Shown here piece after piece: positions 26,139-35,963 of a DNA stretch of 43,447 nucleotides. The translations under genes and the position numbers were made by a program. How positions within the stretch are numbered: the stretch's first letter is position 1; every line of letters begins with the position of its first letter. Source of the stretch: an uncultured Acidovorax sp. (lineage in GTDB: Bacteria; Pseudomonadota; Gammaproteobacteria; Burkholderiales; Burkholderiaceae_C); contig CAJYHL010000045.1 of assembly GCA_913774625.1 (NCBI GenBank), positions 1 to 43,447 of the forward strand, read 5' to 3'. The notes beneath the pieces were generated by a model. That model saw nothing but the letters and a program-made list of their open reading frames with translations, did no database searches and was not told the DNA's origin.

Positions 26139-28165
26139 TGTACACCACCGCCTTCCTCGATCTTCCCGCCCTGGCATCCGCCGCGGGCAGCGTGCAGCTG
26201 CCGGGCTCCAAGAGCATTTCCAACCGCGTGCTGCTGCTGGCAGCGCTCAGCGAAGGCACGACCGAGGTCCACGACCTGCTGGCCTCCGACGACACTCGCG
26301 TCATGCTGGACGGCCTGCGCCAGATCGGCTGCGAGGTGCATCAGGCAGGCAGCACGGTGCGCATCACCGGCCTGGGCGAACGCGCCCCCCTGTCGCCGCA
26401 GAAGCTCTTCCTGGGCAATGCCGGCACCGCCATGCGCCCGCTGACCGCCGCGCTGGCGCTGCTGGGCGGCGAATTCGAGCTCTCTGGCGTGCCGCGCATG
26501 CACGAACGCCCCATCGGCGACCTGGTCGCGGCTCTGCGCCAGCTCGGCTGCCGCATCGACTACCTGGGCAACGACGGCTACCCGCCGCTGCGCATCGCCC
26601 ACGCGGGCGGCGTGCCGGCCCTGGCGCTGGACCAGCCCATCCAGGTACGCGGCGACGTCTCCAGCCAGTTCCTGACCGCGCTGCTCATGGCCCTGCCGCT
26701 GGTGGCGCGCACGCAGGACGTGGTGATCGACGTGGTGGGCGAGCTCATCTCCCGCCCCTACATCCACATCACGCTGGAGCTGCTGGCGCGCTTCGGCATC
26801 CAGGTGCGGCACGAGCAGTGGCAGCGCTTCACCATTCCGGCCGGCAGCCGCTACGTGTCGCCGGGCAGCATCCACGTCGAGGCGGATGCCTCGTCTGCTA
26901 GCTATTTCATAGCACTAGGCGCTCTTGCTGCAGGAGCCGGCGGCACGCCAGGCCTGAAGGTGCTGGGCGTGGGCCAGGATTCCATCCAGGGCGACATCCG
27001 CTTCATCGAAGCGGCCCAGGCCATGGGCGCAGAGGTCGAAAGCGGGCCCAACTGGCTCAGCATCCGCCGCGGCGCCTGGCCGCTCAAGGCCATCGATCTG
27101 GACTGCAACCACATTCCCGACGCCGCCATGACGCTGGCCGTGATGGCCCTCTACGCCGACGGCACCACGACGCTGCGCAACATCGCCAGCTGGCGCGTGA
27201 AGGAAACCGACCGCATCGCCGCCATGGCCGCCGAACTGCGCAAGCTCGGCGCCACGGTGGAGGAAGGCGCGGACTTCATCCGCGTGACGCCTCCCGCCAC
27301 GCCGGCCGACTGGCGCGCCGCCAGCATCCACACCTACGACGACCACCGCGTGGCGATGTGCTTCTCCCTCGCGGCCTTCAACCCGGCGAAGCTGCCGGTG
27401 CGCATCCTCGATCCGCAGTGCGTGGCCAAGACCTTTCCCGACTACTTCGAGGCGCTGTTCTCGGTCGCGGAGACGCCCATATCCCGCATCCCGGTGATCT
27501 GCATCGACGGCCCCACGGCGTCGGGCAAGGGCACGGTGGCCGCCGCCGTGGCCGCACGCCTGGGCTACCGCTTCCTCGACTCCGGCGCCATGTACCGCAT
27601 CACGGCGCTGGCCGCCATCCAGGCGGGCCTGGCCATCGACGCCGCGCACGAGCCGCGCATCGCCGCACTGGCACGCGCCCTGCCTGTGCGCTTCGAGGCC
27701 GGCCGCATCTGGCTGGGCAGCGATGACGTGACCGAAGCCATCCGCACCGAAGAGGCCGGCATGAACGCCTCGCGCGTGTCCGCCCTGCCCCAGGTGCGCG
27801 AGGCGCTGGTCGAGCTGCAGCACAGCTTCCAGCGCCTGCCGGGACTGGTGGCCGACGGCCGCGACATGGGCACGGTGATCTTCCCCGAGGCCCCGCTGAA
27901 GGTGTATCTGACGGCCAGCGCCGCATGCCGCGCCGAGCGGCGCCATAAACAATTGATTTCAAAGGGAATTTCAGCTAACATAGCCGACCTTCGCGCCGAC
28001 TTGGAGGCGCGCGATGCCCGGGACAGCTCCCGCAGCGTCGCGCCGCTCAAGCCCGCGCAGGATGCCCTGGTGCTGGACAACTCCCTGCTCACGATCGACG
28101 AGGCCGTCGAGCAGGTGGTCGCTTGGTGGCAGGAGCGCCAGCCCTTCGCTGCACGTCAGCATTGA
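26138..28165 (+). CDS. aroA-cmk: Fused EPSP synthase / cytidylate kinase
   Basis: 675 residues in one frame. Residues 1 to about 445 are 3-phosphoshikimate 1-carboxyvinyltransferase ([62 protein letters not shown]). The intact [10 protein letters not shown] is of the ordinary class I type. Residues about 452-675 are CMP kinase, with the P-loop GPTASGKG (458-465), [18 protein letters not shown] and [10 protein letters not shown]. The linker is under ten residues. The start overlaps the tyrA stop. Two AT-rich patches (26894-26940 and 27944-27985) encode conserved residues with rare codons and resemble the dispersed repeats of this family. Confidence 0.96.
   Translation: MYTTAFLDLPALASAAGSVQLPGSKSISNRVLLLAALSEGTTEVHDLLASDDTRVMLDGLRQIGCEVHQAGSTVRITGLGERAPLSPQKLFLGNAGTAMRPLTAALALLGGEFELSGVPRMHERPIGDLVAALRQLGCRIDYLGNDGYPPLRIAHAGGVPALALDQPIQVRGDVSSQFLTALLMALPLVARTQDVVIDVVGELISRPYIHITLELLARFGIQVRHEQWQRFTIPAGSRYVSPGSIHVEADASSASYFIALGALAAGAGGTPGLKVLGVGQDSIQGDIRFIEAAQAMGAEVESGPNWLSIRRGAWPLKAIDLDCNHIPDAAMTLAVMALYADGTTTLRNIASWRVKETDRIAAMAAELRKLGATVEEGADFIRVTPPATPADWRAASIHTYDDHRVAMCFSLAAFNPAKLPVRILDPQCVAKTFPDYFEALFSVAETPISRIPVICIDGPTASGKGTVAAAVAARLGYRFLDSGAMYRITALAAIQAGLAIDAAHEPRIAALARALPVRFEAGRIWLGSDDVTEAIRTEEAGMNASRVSALPQVREALVELQHSFQRLPGLVADGRDMGTVIFPEAPLKVYLTASAACRAERRHKQLISKGISANIADLRADLEARDARDSSRSVAPLKPAQDALVLDNSLLTIDEAVEQVVAWWQERQPFAARQH
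26894..26940 (+). repeat. Repeat-like AT-rich patch inside aroA
   Basis: GCTAT-TTC-ATAGC (26901-26913) followed by ACTAGGCGCTCTTGC has the layout of the family's dispersed intergenic repeat. It encodes S253[13 protein letters not shown], a conserved EPSP synthase segment, with ATA and CTA codons that are rare in this GC-rich gene. Confidence 0.4.
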
Positions 28166-28176
28166 GGCCGGCACCC

Positions 28177-28196
28177 GCAGGGCTTCGCCGCCCTGC
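28177..28196 (+). promoter_or_regulatory. Hairpin in the rpsA leader region
   Basis: GCAGGGC-TTCGCC-GCCCTGC is a perfect 7-bp stem 11 bp after the aroA-cmk stop and 151 bp before rpsA. No U-tract follows. It could be a 3'-end stabiliser or part of the S1 leader. The remaining 150 bp hold no obvious gene. Confidence 0.35.
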
Positions 28197-28347
28197 AAGA
28201 GCCCACCGAGCCGGCGCCGCGCACTACGCGCCCGGCCACTGTGGTTTTGCAACCTAACCGCGGCCCGTGCCGCACAACCTCCGCAGGCAGTCTTAGAAAC
28301 GGTGGCAATGGTGCTGCCGGAAACCTGTTTGCGGCTCTAGGAAATAC

Positions 28348-30036
28348 ATGTCTGAATCTTTTGCCGCCCTTTTTGAAGAGTCGTTGACGCGCACCGAAAT
28401 GCGCCCCGGCGAAGTCATCACCGCGGAAGTCGTGCGCGTCGAGCACAACTTCGTCGTGGTAAACGCAGGCCTCAAGTCCGAAGCCTACGTGCCGCTGGAA
28501 GAGTTCAAGAACGACAAGGGCGAAGTCGAAGTGCAAGTCGGCGACTTCGTCTCCGTGGCCATCGGCTCCATCGAGAACGGCTACGGCGACACCATCCTGT
28601 CGCGTGACACCGCCAAGCGCCTGGCCTCCTGGCTGGCGCTGGAAAAGGCCCTGGAATCCGGCGAATTCGTCACCGGCACGACCAGCGGCAAGGTCAAGGG
28701 CGGCCTGACGGTGCTGGTCAACGGCATCCGCGCCTTCCTGCCCGGCTCCCTGATCGACACCCGTCCGATCAAGGATCTGACCCCCTACGAGAACAAGACC
28801 CTGGAATTCAAGGTCATCAAGCTCGACCGCAAGCGCAACAACGTGGTGCTGAGCCGCCGTGCCGTGGTGGAAGCCTCCATGGGCGAAGAGCGCGCCAAGC
28901 TGATGGAAACCCTGAAGGAAGGCTCCATCGTCCAGGGCGTGGTCAAGAACATCACCGAATACGGTGCGTTCGTGGACCTGGGCGGCATCGACGGCCTGCT
29001 GCACATCACCGACATGGCATGGCGCCGCGTGCGTCACCCCTCCGAAGTGGTGACGGCCGGCCAGGAAATCACGGCCAAGATCCTGAAGTTCGACACCGAG
29101 AAGAACCGTGTCTCGCTGGGCCTGAAGCAGATGGGCGACGATCCCTGGATGGGCGTTTCGCGCCGCTACCCCCAAGGCACCCGCCTGTTCGGCAAGGTCA
29201 CGAACATCGCCGACTACGGCGCGTTCGTGGAACTGGAACCCGGCATCGAAGGCCTGGTCCACGTCTCCGAAATGGACTGGACGAACAAGAACATCGCTCC
29301 TTCCAAGCTCGTGTCGCTGGGTGACGAAGTCGAAGTCATGGTCCTCGAGATCGACGAAGACAAGCGCCGCATCAGCCTGGGCATGAAGCAGTGCAAGGCC
29401 AACCCCTGGCAAGAGTTCGCCCAGAACACCAAGCGCGGCGACCGCGTGAAGGGCCCGATCAAGTCGATCACCGACTTCGGCGTGTTCGTGGGTCTGGCTG
29501 CCGGCATCGACGGCCTGGTTCACCTGTCCGACCTGTCCTGGAACGAGCCCGGCGAAGCCGCCGTGCGCAACTACAAGAAGGGCCAGGAAGTCGAAGCCAT
29601 CGTGCTGGCCGTGGACGTGGACCGCGAACGCATCTCCCTGGGCATCAAGCAGCTCGACGGCGACCCGTTCACCACCTTCGTGACGGTGAACGACAAGGGC
29701 CAGACGGTGACCGGCAAGGTCAAGACCGTCGATGCCCGCGGCGCTGAAATCGACCTGGGCGAAGACATCGTGGGCTACCTGCGCGCTTCGGAAATCTCCC
29801 GCGACCGCGTGGAAGATGCCCGCAACGTGCTGAAGGAAGGCGACGAAGTCACGGCCGTGGTGGTGAACGTGGATCGCAAGACCCGCAACATCCAGCTGTC
29901 GATCAAGCAAAAGGACATGGCCGACGAACAAGGCGCCATGGCCAGCCTGTCGCAGCAAGCCAGCCGCGAAAGCGCCGGCACGACCAGCCTGGGCGCCCTG
30001 CTGCGCGCCAAGCTGGACAACAACTCCGACAAGTAA
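28348..30036 (+). CDS. rpsA: 30S ribosomal protein S1
   Basis: 562 residues with six S1 (OB-fold) repeats: two divergent ones at about residues 20-90 and 105-170, then four canonical ones beginning near 190, 275, 362 and 450. Each canonical one has the GxVxxIxxYGAFVxL pattern ([39 protein letters not shown], and a diverged last one). It brings structured mRNAs to the 30S subunit. AGGAAAT precedes the ATG. The C-terminal tail has an Ala/Ser/Gln-rich stretch. A strong terminator after the stop separates it partly from ihfB. Confidence 0.98.
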   Translation: MSESFAALFEESLTRTEMRPGEVITAEVVRVEHNFVVVNAGLKSEAYVPLEEFKNDKGEVEVQVGDFVSVAIGSIENGYGDTILSRDTAKRLASWLALEKALESGEFVTGTTSGKVKGGLTVLVNGIRAFLPGSLIDTRPIKDLTPYENKTLEFKVIKLDRKRNNVVLSRRAVVEASMGEERAKLMETLKEGSIVQGVVKNITEYGAFVDLGGIDGLLHITDMAWRRVRHPSEVVTAGQEITAKILKFDTEKNRVSLGLKQMGDDPWMGVSRRYPQGTRLFGKVTNIADYGAFVELEPGIEGLVHVSEMDWTNKNIAPSKLVSLGDEVEVMVLEIDEDKRRISLGMKQCKANPWQEFAQNTKRGDRVKGPIKSITDFGVFVGLAAGIDGLVHLSDLSWNEPGEAAVRNYKKGQEVEAIVLAVDVDRERISLGIKQLDGDPFTTFVTVNDKGQTVTGKVKTVDARGAEIDLGEDIVGYLRASEISRDRVEDARNVLKEGDEVTAVVVNVDRKTRNIQLSIKQKDMADEQGAMASLSQQASRESAGTTSLGALLRAKLDNNSDK

Positions 30037-30102
30037 AGCCTGTCGGAACGGCCTGGATCGCCAGGCCGAACCCCGCCGGCCATCCGTGCCGGCGGGCCGC
30101 AA

Positions 30103-30130
30103 CGGGCGCCCTGGGCGCCCGTCTCTTTTT
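30103..30130 (+). terminator. Intrinsic terminator after rpsA
   Basis: CGGGCGCC-CTG-GGCGCCCG followed by TCTCTTTTT. A second perfect hairpin (CCCGCCGGC/GCCGGCGGG) lies just before it at about 30072-30096. Placed 55 bp before ihfB, so ihfB probably depends on read-through or its own promoter. Confidence 0.82.
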
Positions 30131-30184
30131 GGCCTCCCGTCCGCGGCCCTGCCAGCGGCGGATCTGCAAGAAGCCCTCATTCCC

Positions 30185-30496
30185 ATGACCCGATCCGACC
30201 TCGTCGAAGAACTGGCCGCCCGTTTTGGCCAGCTCACCCAGCGCGATGCCGAGCATGCCGTCAAGACCATCCTGGACGCCGTGGGCGATGCCCTGGTGCG
30301 CGGCCACCGCATCGAGATCCGGGGATTCGGCAGCTTCTCCGTGAACCGCCGCCCGCCCCGCATGGGCCGCAACCCGCGCAGCGGCGAAGCCGTCGCCATT
30401 CCCGAGAAGCGCGTGCCGCACTTCAAGCCGGGCAAGGCGCTGCGCGAGGCGGTAGACCAGCGCACGGCCGAGCTGAAAGACGGCGTCGGCCGTTAA
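30185..30496 (+). CDS. ihfB: Integration host factor subunit beta
   Basis: 103 residues from ATG 30185. HU/IHF fold: N-terminal helices [17 protein letters not shown] and [17 protein letters not shown], then the beta-arm [20 protein letters not shown] with the intercalating proline in GRNPRSGE, and the C-terminal [14 protein letters not shown]. With IhfA (elsewhere) it bends DNA sharply. The start at 30185 is preferred over upstream in-frame codons because they would run through the rpsA terminator. Position downstream of rpsA is conserved in proteobacteria. Confidence 0.97.
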   Translation: MTRSDLVEELAARFGQLTQRDAEHAVKTILDAVGDALVRGHRIEIRGFGSFSVNRRPPRMGRNPRSGEAVAIPEKRVPHFKPGKALREAVDQRTAELKDGVGR

Positions 30497-30541
30497 CGCT
30501 ACTAAAAAAATAGCAGATCAGCCATACAAGGCAATGGCTGC
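30497..30541. repeat. AT-rich dispersed-repeat-like spacer after ihfB
   Basis: GCTACTAAAAAAATAGC followed by CAGCCAT-ACAAGGCA-ATGGCTG (perfect 7-bp stem, 30519-30540). The AT-rich box plus stem layout matches the other spacer repeats of the window. It may also end ihfB transcripts. Confidence 0.35.
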
Positions 30542-30645
30542 ACGACCGAATGGCGTGGAGTGCAGAGAGCGCCTGCAGGCCGGCGAAGCGCCGCAGGCCG
30601 CCGGCAGGTGCTGACCGTAGAATGCCCCCTCGTTCGGGGAGACAC

Positions 30646-30972
30646 ATGAAATACCTTCTGTGGCTGCTCAAGGCAGCCATTTTTTTTACGCTCTTCGCCT
30701 TCGCGCTGAACAACCAGCAGGACGCCACCGTGCATTTCTTCTTCGGCACGCAATGGCGGGCGCCGATGGTGCTGATGGTGCTGACGGCCTTCGCGGCCGG
30801 GCTGGTGGTGGGCGTGCTGGGCATGGTGCCGCGCTGGTGGCGGCATCGCAGCGCGGCGCGCAAGGCGGGCGCGGCGCTCTCGCCGGCAGCCGGCCCGGCC
30901 ACCTCGGCAGACCCACCCGCATCCGCACCCGCTCCTCTCACGCAGCCACAGCCCCCGTTCCATGGAATTTGA
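30646..30972 (+). CDS. lapA: LapA-family (DUF1049) inner-membrane protein
   Basis: 108 residues from ATG 30646, preceded by GGGGAGA. Two membrane helices (about residues 2-20 and 40-62) enclose a short segment NNQQDATVHFFFGTQWRAP typical of LapA. A Pro/Ala-rich cytoplasmic tail follows. LapA acts with LapB in controlling lipopolysaccharide synthesis. It overlaps lapB by 11 bp, so the pair is translationally coupled. A -10-like TAGAAT in the context CCGTAGAATG lies 22 bp before the start. Confidence 0.9.
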   Translation: MKYLLWLLKAAIFFTLFAFALNNQQDATVHFFFGTQWRAPMVLMVLTAFAAGLVVGVLGMVPRWWRHRSAARKAGAALSPAAGPATSADPPASAPAPLTQPQPPFHGI

Positions 30973-32119
30973 TCTCAGCTGGATATTGCTCGGCTTTCCG
31001 CTCGCCTTCGGGCTGGGCTGGCTGGCCTCGCGCTTCGACCTGCGCCAGCTGCGCGAGGAGAACCGCCGCGCCCCCAAGGCCTATTTCAAGGGCCTGAACT
31101 ACCTGCTCAACGAGCAGCAGGACCAGGCCATCGATGCCTTCATCGAAGCGGTGCAGAACGACCCGGACACGTCCGAGCTGCATTTCGCGCTGGGCAACCT
31201 GTTCCGGCGCCGGGGCGAATACAACCGCGCCGTGCGGGTGCATGAACACCTGTTGTCGCGCGGCGACCTGAGCCGGGCCGACCGCGAGCGGGCCCAGCAT
31301 GCGCTGGCGCTGGACTTCCTCAAGGCCGGCCTGCTCGACCGGGCCGAGGACGCCCTCCGGCGGCTGGAAGGCACACCGTTCGAGAACCAGGCCCGTCTGG
31401 CCCTGCTCGCCATCTACGAACGCTCGCGCGACTGGCCGCAGGCCGCCGCCATCGCCAGCAAGATGCAGGGCTCGCAGCAGGGCGACTTCGGCCCCCGCCA
31501 GGCCCATTACCTCTGCGAACAGGCGCTCGCGCATGCGGCCCAGGGCGATCTGGCCTCCGCCCAGAAACAGCTGGAAGCCGCGATCGCGGCAGCGCCCGGC
31601 GCGCCCCGGGCACGCATCGAGCTGGCACGGCTGCTGCAGCGCCGGGGCGACGCCAGCGGCGCGCTGGCCACGCTGCTGCAGCTGCCGGAGGCCGCACCGA
31701 CCGCCCTGCCCCTGGCCGCGCCGCTGCTGGTGGAGCTGGCCGGCGCTACCGGCCGTGCGGTCGAGGTGCGCGCGCTGCTGCTGCACCACTACGAGCAAAG
31801 CCATTCGCTGGACCTGCTCGAAGGCATCGTGGCGCTGGACGCCGCCGCCGGCGGCGCGCAGGGGCCGGCCCGCGACTGGTACGTGCGCCACCTCGAAAAG
31901 GAAGCCTCGCTGGTCGCCGCCGCCAAATGGCTGGCGAACGAGCCCTTCAGCCACGAGGAATTCCACCCGCAGGTGCAGCGCGCGCTCGACACCGCCGCGA
32001 AGCCGCTGACACGCTACCGCTGCGCGGCCTGCGGCTTCGAGGCGCGCCAGCATTTCTGGCAATGCCCGGGCTGCCAGAGCTGGGACAGCTACCCGGCGCG
32101 CCGCGTCGAAGAGCTGTGA
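30962..32119 (+). CDS. lapB: Lipopolysaccharide assembly protein B (TPR/rubredoxin-like)
   Basis: 385 residues. One N-terminal membrane anchor (about 5-22) is followed by RRAPKAYFKGLNYLLNEQQD and a series of TPR repeats through about residue 320. The C-terminus is a rubredoxin-like metal knuckle with two CxxC pairs, YRCAACGFEA and WQCPGCQSWDSYP. In E. coli LapB (YciM) regulates LpxC degradation by FtsH and so balances lipopolysaccharide with phospholipid. The domain order and length are normal for the family. Confidence 0.94.
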   Translation: MEFDLSWILLGFPLAFGLGWLASRFDLRQLREENRRAPKAYFKGLNYLLNEQQDQAIDAFIEAVQNDPDTSELHFALGNLFRRRGEYNRAVRVHEHLLSRGDLSRADRERAQHALALDFLKAGLLDRAEDALRRLEGTPFENQARLALLAIYERSRDWPQAAAIASKMQGSQQGDFGPRQAHYLCEQALAHAAQGDLASAQKQLEAAIAAAPGAPRARIELARLLQRRGDASGALATLLQLPEAAPTALPLAAPLLVELAGATGRAVEVRALLLHHYEQSHSLDLLEGIVALDAAAGGAQGPARDWYVRHLEKEASLVAAAKWLANEPFSHEEFHPQVQRALDTAAKPLTRYRCAACGFEARQHFWQCPGCQSWDSYPARRVEEL

Positions 32120-32148
32120 GCTGAAGGGCTGGCACCAGGAGGAACCGC

Positions 32149-32487
32149 ATGCATGCCAGGACCCTTGCCGCTGCGGCCCTCTGGTGCTGCGCAGTCGCCG
32201 TCCACGCCGCCGGGCCGGTCGAGGCCAACCAGGCGACCGAAGCGCAGCTGGACAGCGTCAAGGGCCTGGGCCCGGCCACCACCGCGCGCATCCTCGCGGC
32301 CCGCGCCGGTGCGGCCTTCAAGGACTGGAACGACCTCATCGCCCGCGTGCCGGGCATAGGGGCCAGCAAGGCGAAAAAACTCTCAGCCGAAGGGCTCACG
32401 GTCAACGGTGCGGCTTTCGGCGTGCCCCGCCAGGCCGAGCCTTCCGCGGCTGCAGCAGGCAGCGTGCAACCTGCATCCGAACCGTAG
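32149..32487 (+). CDS. ComEA-like helix-hairpin-helix protein
   Basis: 112 residues. A signal peptide (MHARTLAAAALWCCAVAVHA) is followed by a ComEA-type tandem helix-hairpin-helix domain: VEANQATEAQLDSVKGLGPA, then WNDLIARVPGIGASKAKKL. The C-terminal tail is Ala/Pro-rich. Exported HhH proteins of this kind bind incoming DNA during natural transformation, but many small ones are of unproven role. AGGAGGA lies 7 nt upstream of the ATG, a very strong ribosome binding site. It follows lapB by 29 bp. Confidence 0.85.
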   Translation: MHARTLAAAALWCCAVAVHAAGPVEANQATEAQLDSVKGLGPATTARILAARAGAAFKDWNDLIARVPGIGASKAKKLSAEGLTVNGAAFGVPRQAEPSAAAAGSVQPASEP

Positions 32488-32610
32488 GCGCAAGACCTAC
32501 ACCCACTCGGGGCATTTTTCGACATAGCCCCGCCAACCCGCGGCCAATGGCCGTCTGCCGCTCAGGTTTTCATAGCGGCCTGAAAAGCGTGCCCGTAGAA
32601 TGGAACGAGC

Positions 32611-35598
32611 ATGCCCCTCATCCTCCTGATCCTCCTGCCCTTCCTGGGCAGCGTGCTCGCGGCCCTGCTGCCGGCCAATGCACGCAATGCCGAATCGACC
32701 CTGGCGGGTGCGATCGCGGTGTTCTGCACGGTGCAGGTGGCGCTGTGCTTCCCCGATGTCGCCGCGGGCGGCGTGCTGCGGCAGGACATCGCCTGGCTGC
32801 CCTCGCTGGGGCTGAACCTGGTCATCCGCATGGATGGCTTCGCCTGGATGTTCTGCATGCTGGTGCTGGGCATCGGCTCGCTGGTGGTGCTGTATGCGCG
32901 CTACTACATGTCGGCGGCCGATCCGGTGCCGCGCTTCTTCTCGTTCTTCATGGCCTTCATGGGCGCCATGACGGGCGTCGTGCTCTCGGGCAACATCGTC
33001 CAGCTGGCCTTCTTCTGGGAGCTGACCAGCCTGTTCTCCTTCCTGCTGATCGGCTACTGGCACCACCGCAAGGACGCGCGGCGCGGCGCGCGCATGGCGC
33101 TCACGGTGACCGGCACCGGCGGCCTGTGCATGCTGGCCGGCATGCTGGTGATCGGGCACATCGTGGGCAGCTACGACCTGGACCACGTGCTGGCCGCGGC
33201 CGAGCAGATCCGCCACCACCCGCTCTACCTCACGGCCCTGGTGCTCGTGCTGCTGGGCGCGCTCACCAAGAGCGCCCAGTTCCCGTTCCACTTCTGGCTG
33301 CCCAACGCCATGGCCGCGCCCACGCCGGTGTCGGCTTACCTGCATTCGGCCACCATGGTCAAGGCCGGCGTCTTCCTGCTGGCGCGCCTCTGGCCGGTCC
33401 TGGGCGATACCGAAGCCTGGTTCTGGCTCGTCGGCGGCGCCGGCATGTGCACGCTGCTGATCGGCGGCTACGCGGCGATGTTCCAGCACGACCTGAAAGG
33501 CCTGCTGGCCTATTCCACCATCTCGCACCTGGGCCTGATCACGCTGCTGCTGGGGCTCAACAGCCCGCTGGCGGCGGTGGCGGCCGTGTTCCACATCATG
33601 AACCATGCGACCTTCAAGGCCTCGCTCTTCATGGCGGCGGGCATCGTGGACCATGAATCGGGCACCCGCGACATCCGCCGCCTCTCGGGCCTGCGCACCA
33701 TGATGCCGGTCACCGCCACGCTGGCCATGGTGGCGAGCGCGTCGATGGCCGGCGTGCCGCTGCTCAACGGCTTCCTGTCCAAGGAAATGTTCTTCGCGGA
33801 AACCGTCTATATCGACGCCACGCCGCTCGTCGCGCTGGGCCTGCCCATCGCCGCCACGGTGGCGGGCGTGTTCAGCGTGGCCTATTCGCTGCGCTTCATC
33901 GTCGATGTGTTCTGGGGCCCGCGCGCCACCGACCTGCCGCGCGAGCCCCACGAGCCGCCGCACTGGATGCGCGTGCCGGTCGAGCTGCTGGTGTTGGCCT
34001 GCCTGGTGGTGGGCATGCTGCCCTCCTGGTCGGTGGGCAAGTACCTGGCCGCCGCCGCGCTGCCGGTCGTGGGCGGCAGCTTGCCCTCCTACAGCCTGGC
34101 CATCTGGCACGGCTTCAACACACCGCTGGTGATGAGCATCATCGCCATGCTGGGCGGCATCGCGCTCTACCTGCTGCTGCGCTGGCAGCGCCAGGCCGGC
34201 CGCGTGGACGCACCGCCGCTCATGCACCGCATCAGCGGGCAGCGCATCTTCGAAGGCACGATGGCGCTGCTGACGCAGGCCGGCCGCAGCGGCCGCAAGC
34301 TGCTGTCCACCCAGCGCCTGCAGTGGCAGATGCTCTGGCTGGTGCTGGCCTCGCTGGCGGCCGGCACCATGCCGCTCTGGACGCAGGGCCTGCAGCTGGG
34401 CGACCGCGGCACGCTGCCGCTCTCGCCCACTTTCGTGCTGCTGTGGATGCTGGGCAGCATATGCGCCATGACGGCCGCCTGGCAGGCCAAGTACCACCGG
34501 CTGGCCGCGCTCACCCTGCTGGGCGCGACGGGCCTGTGCACCTGCATCACCTTTTTATGGTTCTCCGCGCCCGACCTGGCGCTGACGCAGCTGGTGGTCG
34601 AGGTCGTCACCACCGTGCTGGTGCTGCTGGGCCTGCGCTGGCTGCCCCGGCGCGACGAGAGCCTGCGCGGCGCGGGCGTGAGCCTCGCCCTGGCCCGGGC
34701 GCGGCGCCTGCGCGACCTGCTGATCGCCCTGGCGGCCGGCGGCGGCATGGCCTGGCTGGCCTTCGCCATGATGAGCCGTCCGTTCGCCGACAGCACTTCC
34801 ACCTTCTTCCTGGAACGCGCGCTGACCGAAGGCGGCGGCACCAACGTGGTCAACGTGGTGCTGGTGGACTTCCGGGGCTTCGACACCTTCGGCGAGATCG
34901 TGGTGCTGGGCATCGTCGCGCTCACGGTCTATGCGCTGCTGCGGCGCTTCCGCCCCGCGCGCGAGACCATGGACCTGCCCGAGCAGCAGCGCGCCCTGCC
35001 CGCCGACCTGCAGACCGACCTGCTGAACCCGCGCAACGCATCCGACACCGCCATCGGCTACCTGATGGTACCCGCCGTGCTGGTGCGCCTGCTGCTGCCC
35101 TTCGCGCTGCTGGTGTCCTTCTACCTCTTCATGCGCGGCCACAACCAGCCGGGTGGCGGCTTCGTGGCCGGGCTGGTGCTGTCGGTGGCGCTGCTGCTGC
35201 AATACATCATCTCGGGCACCGAATGGGTCGAGGCGCACCTGCCGCTCTACCCGCGCCGCTGGATCGGCGTGGGCCTGCTCTTCGCGCTGGGCACCGGGGC
35301 CGGCGCGCTCGTGCTGGGCTACCCCTTCCTCACCAGCCACACGGCGCACCTCACGCTGCCGGTGATCGGCGAGATCCACGTCGCCAGCGCGCTCTTCTTC
35401 GACATCGGCGTGTTCGCCATCGTCGTGGGATCCACGCTGCTGATGCTCACGGCGATCGCCCACCAGTCGGTGCGCGGCCATCGCTACCACGCGCGGCTGA
35501 TGGAAGAGGCCGCCGAAGCGGCACGGGAGCCGGACGACGACGGCGGTGAGGCCCCAGTCGCCACTTCCTCCAACCCCATGCCCGCAGGAGGCCGCTGA
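32611..35598 (+). CDS. mrpA: Na+/H+ antiporter subunit A with fused MrpB-like domain
   Basis: 995 residues. Residues 1 to about 790 are MrpA, related to NuoL, with many membrane helices and the conserved lysine K220 in TKSAQFPFHFWLPNAM, the loop HSATMVKAGVFLLAR and AYSTISHLGLI-type residues (LLAYSTISHLGL). From about residue 819 (MVPAVLVRLLLPF) there is an MrpB-like domain with FYLFMRGHNQPGGGFVAGL. No separate mrpB gene exists, so this is the group 2 arrangement. It is the first gene of a coupled mrpACDEFG operon that expels Na+ or K+ in exchange for protons. Its stop overlaps the mrpC start (TGATG). Confidence 0.95.
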   Translation: MPLILLILLPFLGSVLAALLPANARNAESTLAGAIAVFCTVQVALCFPDVAAGGVLRQDIAWLPSLGLNLVIRMDGFAWMFCMLVLGIGSLVVLYARYYMSAADPVPRFFSFFMAFMGAMTGVVLSGNIVQLAFFWELTSLFSFLLIGYWHHRKDARRGARMALTVTGTGGLCMLAGMLVIGHIVGSYDLDHVLAAAEQIRHHPLYLTALVLVLLGALTKSAQFPFHFWLPNAMAAPTPVSAYLHSATMVKAGVFLLARLWPVLGDTEAWFWLVGGAGMCTLLIGGYAAMFQHDLKGLLAYSTISHLGLITLLLGLNSPLAAVAAVFHIMNHATFKASLFMAAGIVDHESGTRDIRRLSGLRTMMPVTATLAMVASASMAGVPLLNGFLSKEMFFAETVYIDATPLVALGLPIAATVAGVFSVAYSLRFIVDVFWGPRATDLPREPHEPPHWMRVPVELLVLACLVVGMLPSWSVGKYLAAAALPVVGGSLPSYSLAIWHGFNTPLVMSIIAMLGGIALYLLLRWQRQAGRVDAPPLMHRISGQRIFEGTMALLTQAGRSGRKLLSTQRLQWQMLWLVLASLAAGTMPLWTQGLQLGDRGTLPLSPTFVLLWMLGSICAMTAAWQAKYHRLAALTLLGATGLCTCITFLWFSAPDLALTQLVVEVVTTVLVLLGLRWLPRRDESLRGAGVSLALARARRLRDLLIALAAGGGMAWLAFAMMSRPFADSTSTFFLERALTEGGGTNVVNVVLVDFRGFDTFGEIVVLGIVALTVYALLRRFRPARETMDLPEQQRALPADLQTDLLNPRNASDTAIGYLMVPAVLVRLLLPFALLVSFYLFMRGHNQPGGGFVAGLVLSVALLLQYIISGTEWVEAHLPLYPRRWIGVGLLFALGTGAGALVLGYPFLTSHTAHLTLPVIGEIHVASALFFDIGVFAIVVGSTLLMLTAIAHQSVRGHRYHARLMEEAAEAAREPDDDGGEAPVATSSNPMPAGGR

Positions 35599-35963
35599 TG
35601 GAAATCGTCCTCGCCATCGCCATCGGCGTGCTCACCGGCTCGGGCGTCTGGCTGCTGCTGCGCCCGCGCACCTTCCAGGTCATCATGGGCCTGTCGCTGC
35701 TGTCCTATGCCGTCAACCTGTTCATCTTCAGCATGGGCCGGCTGGGCCTGGCCATCGACAAGGAGCCGGTGCTGATCGCCGGGGTGCCGCAGGACCTGCA
35801 GCACTATGCCGACCCCATGCCCCAGGCGCTGGTGCTCACGGCCATCGTCATCGGCTTCGCCATGACGGCCCTCTTCCTGGTCGTGCTGCTGGCCTCGCGC
35901 GGCATCTCGGGCACCGACCATGTGGATGGCGACCGCGCCAAGGACGTGCAGGAGATGCCATGA
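35598..35963 (+). CDS. mrpC: Na+/H+ antiporter subunit C
   Basis: 121 residues with three membrane helices, related to NuoK. Segments TGSGVWLLLRPRTFQVIMGL, SYAVNLFIFSMG, then DPMPQALVLTAIVIGFAMTA are typical of MrpC/MnhC. The stop overlaps the mrpD start (ATGA). A short polar tail faces the cytoplasm. Confidence 0.94.
   Translation: MEIVLAIAIGVLTGSGVWLLLRPRTFQVIMGLSLLSYAVNLFIFSMGRLGLAIDKEPVLIAGVPQDLQHYADPMPQALVLTAIVIGFAMTALFLVVLLASRGISGTDHVDGDRAKDVQEMP

Noticed and set aside
26400-26450. Possible glyphosate-insensitive EPSP synthase
   Set aside because: The [11 protein letters not shown] motif is the ordinary class I form.
28156-30465. A 769-codon minus-strand frame across rpsA and ihfB
   Set aside because: Antisense shadow of six S1 repeats; no ribosome binding site or protein family.
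32497-34497. A 666-codon minus-strand frame opposite mrpA
   Set aside because: Antisense shadow, rich in His/Gln/Arg; mrpA is clear on the plus strand.
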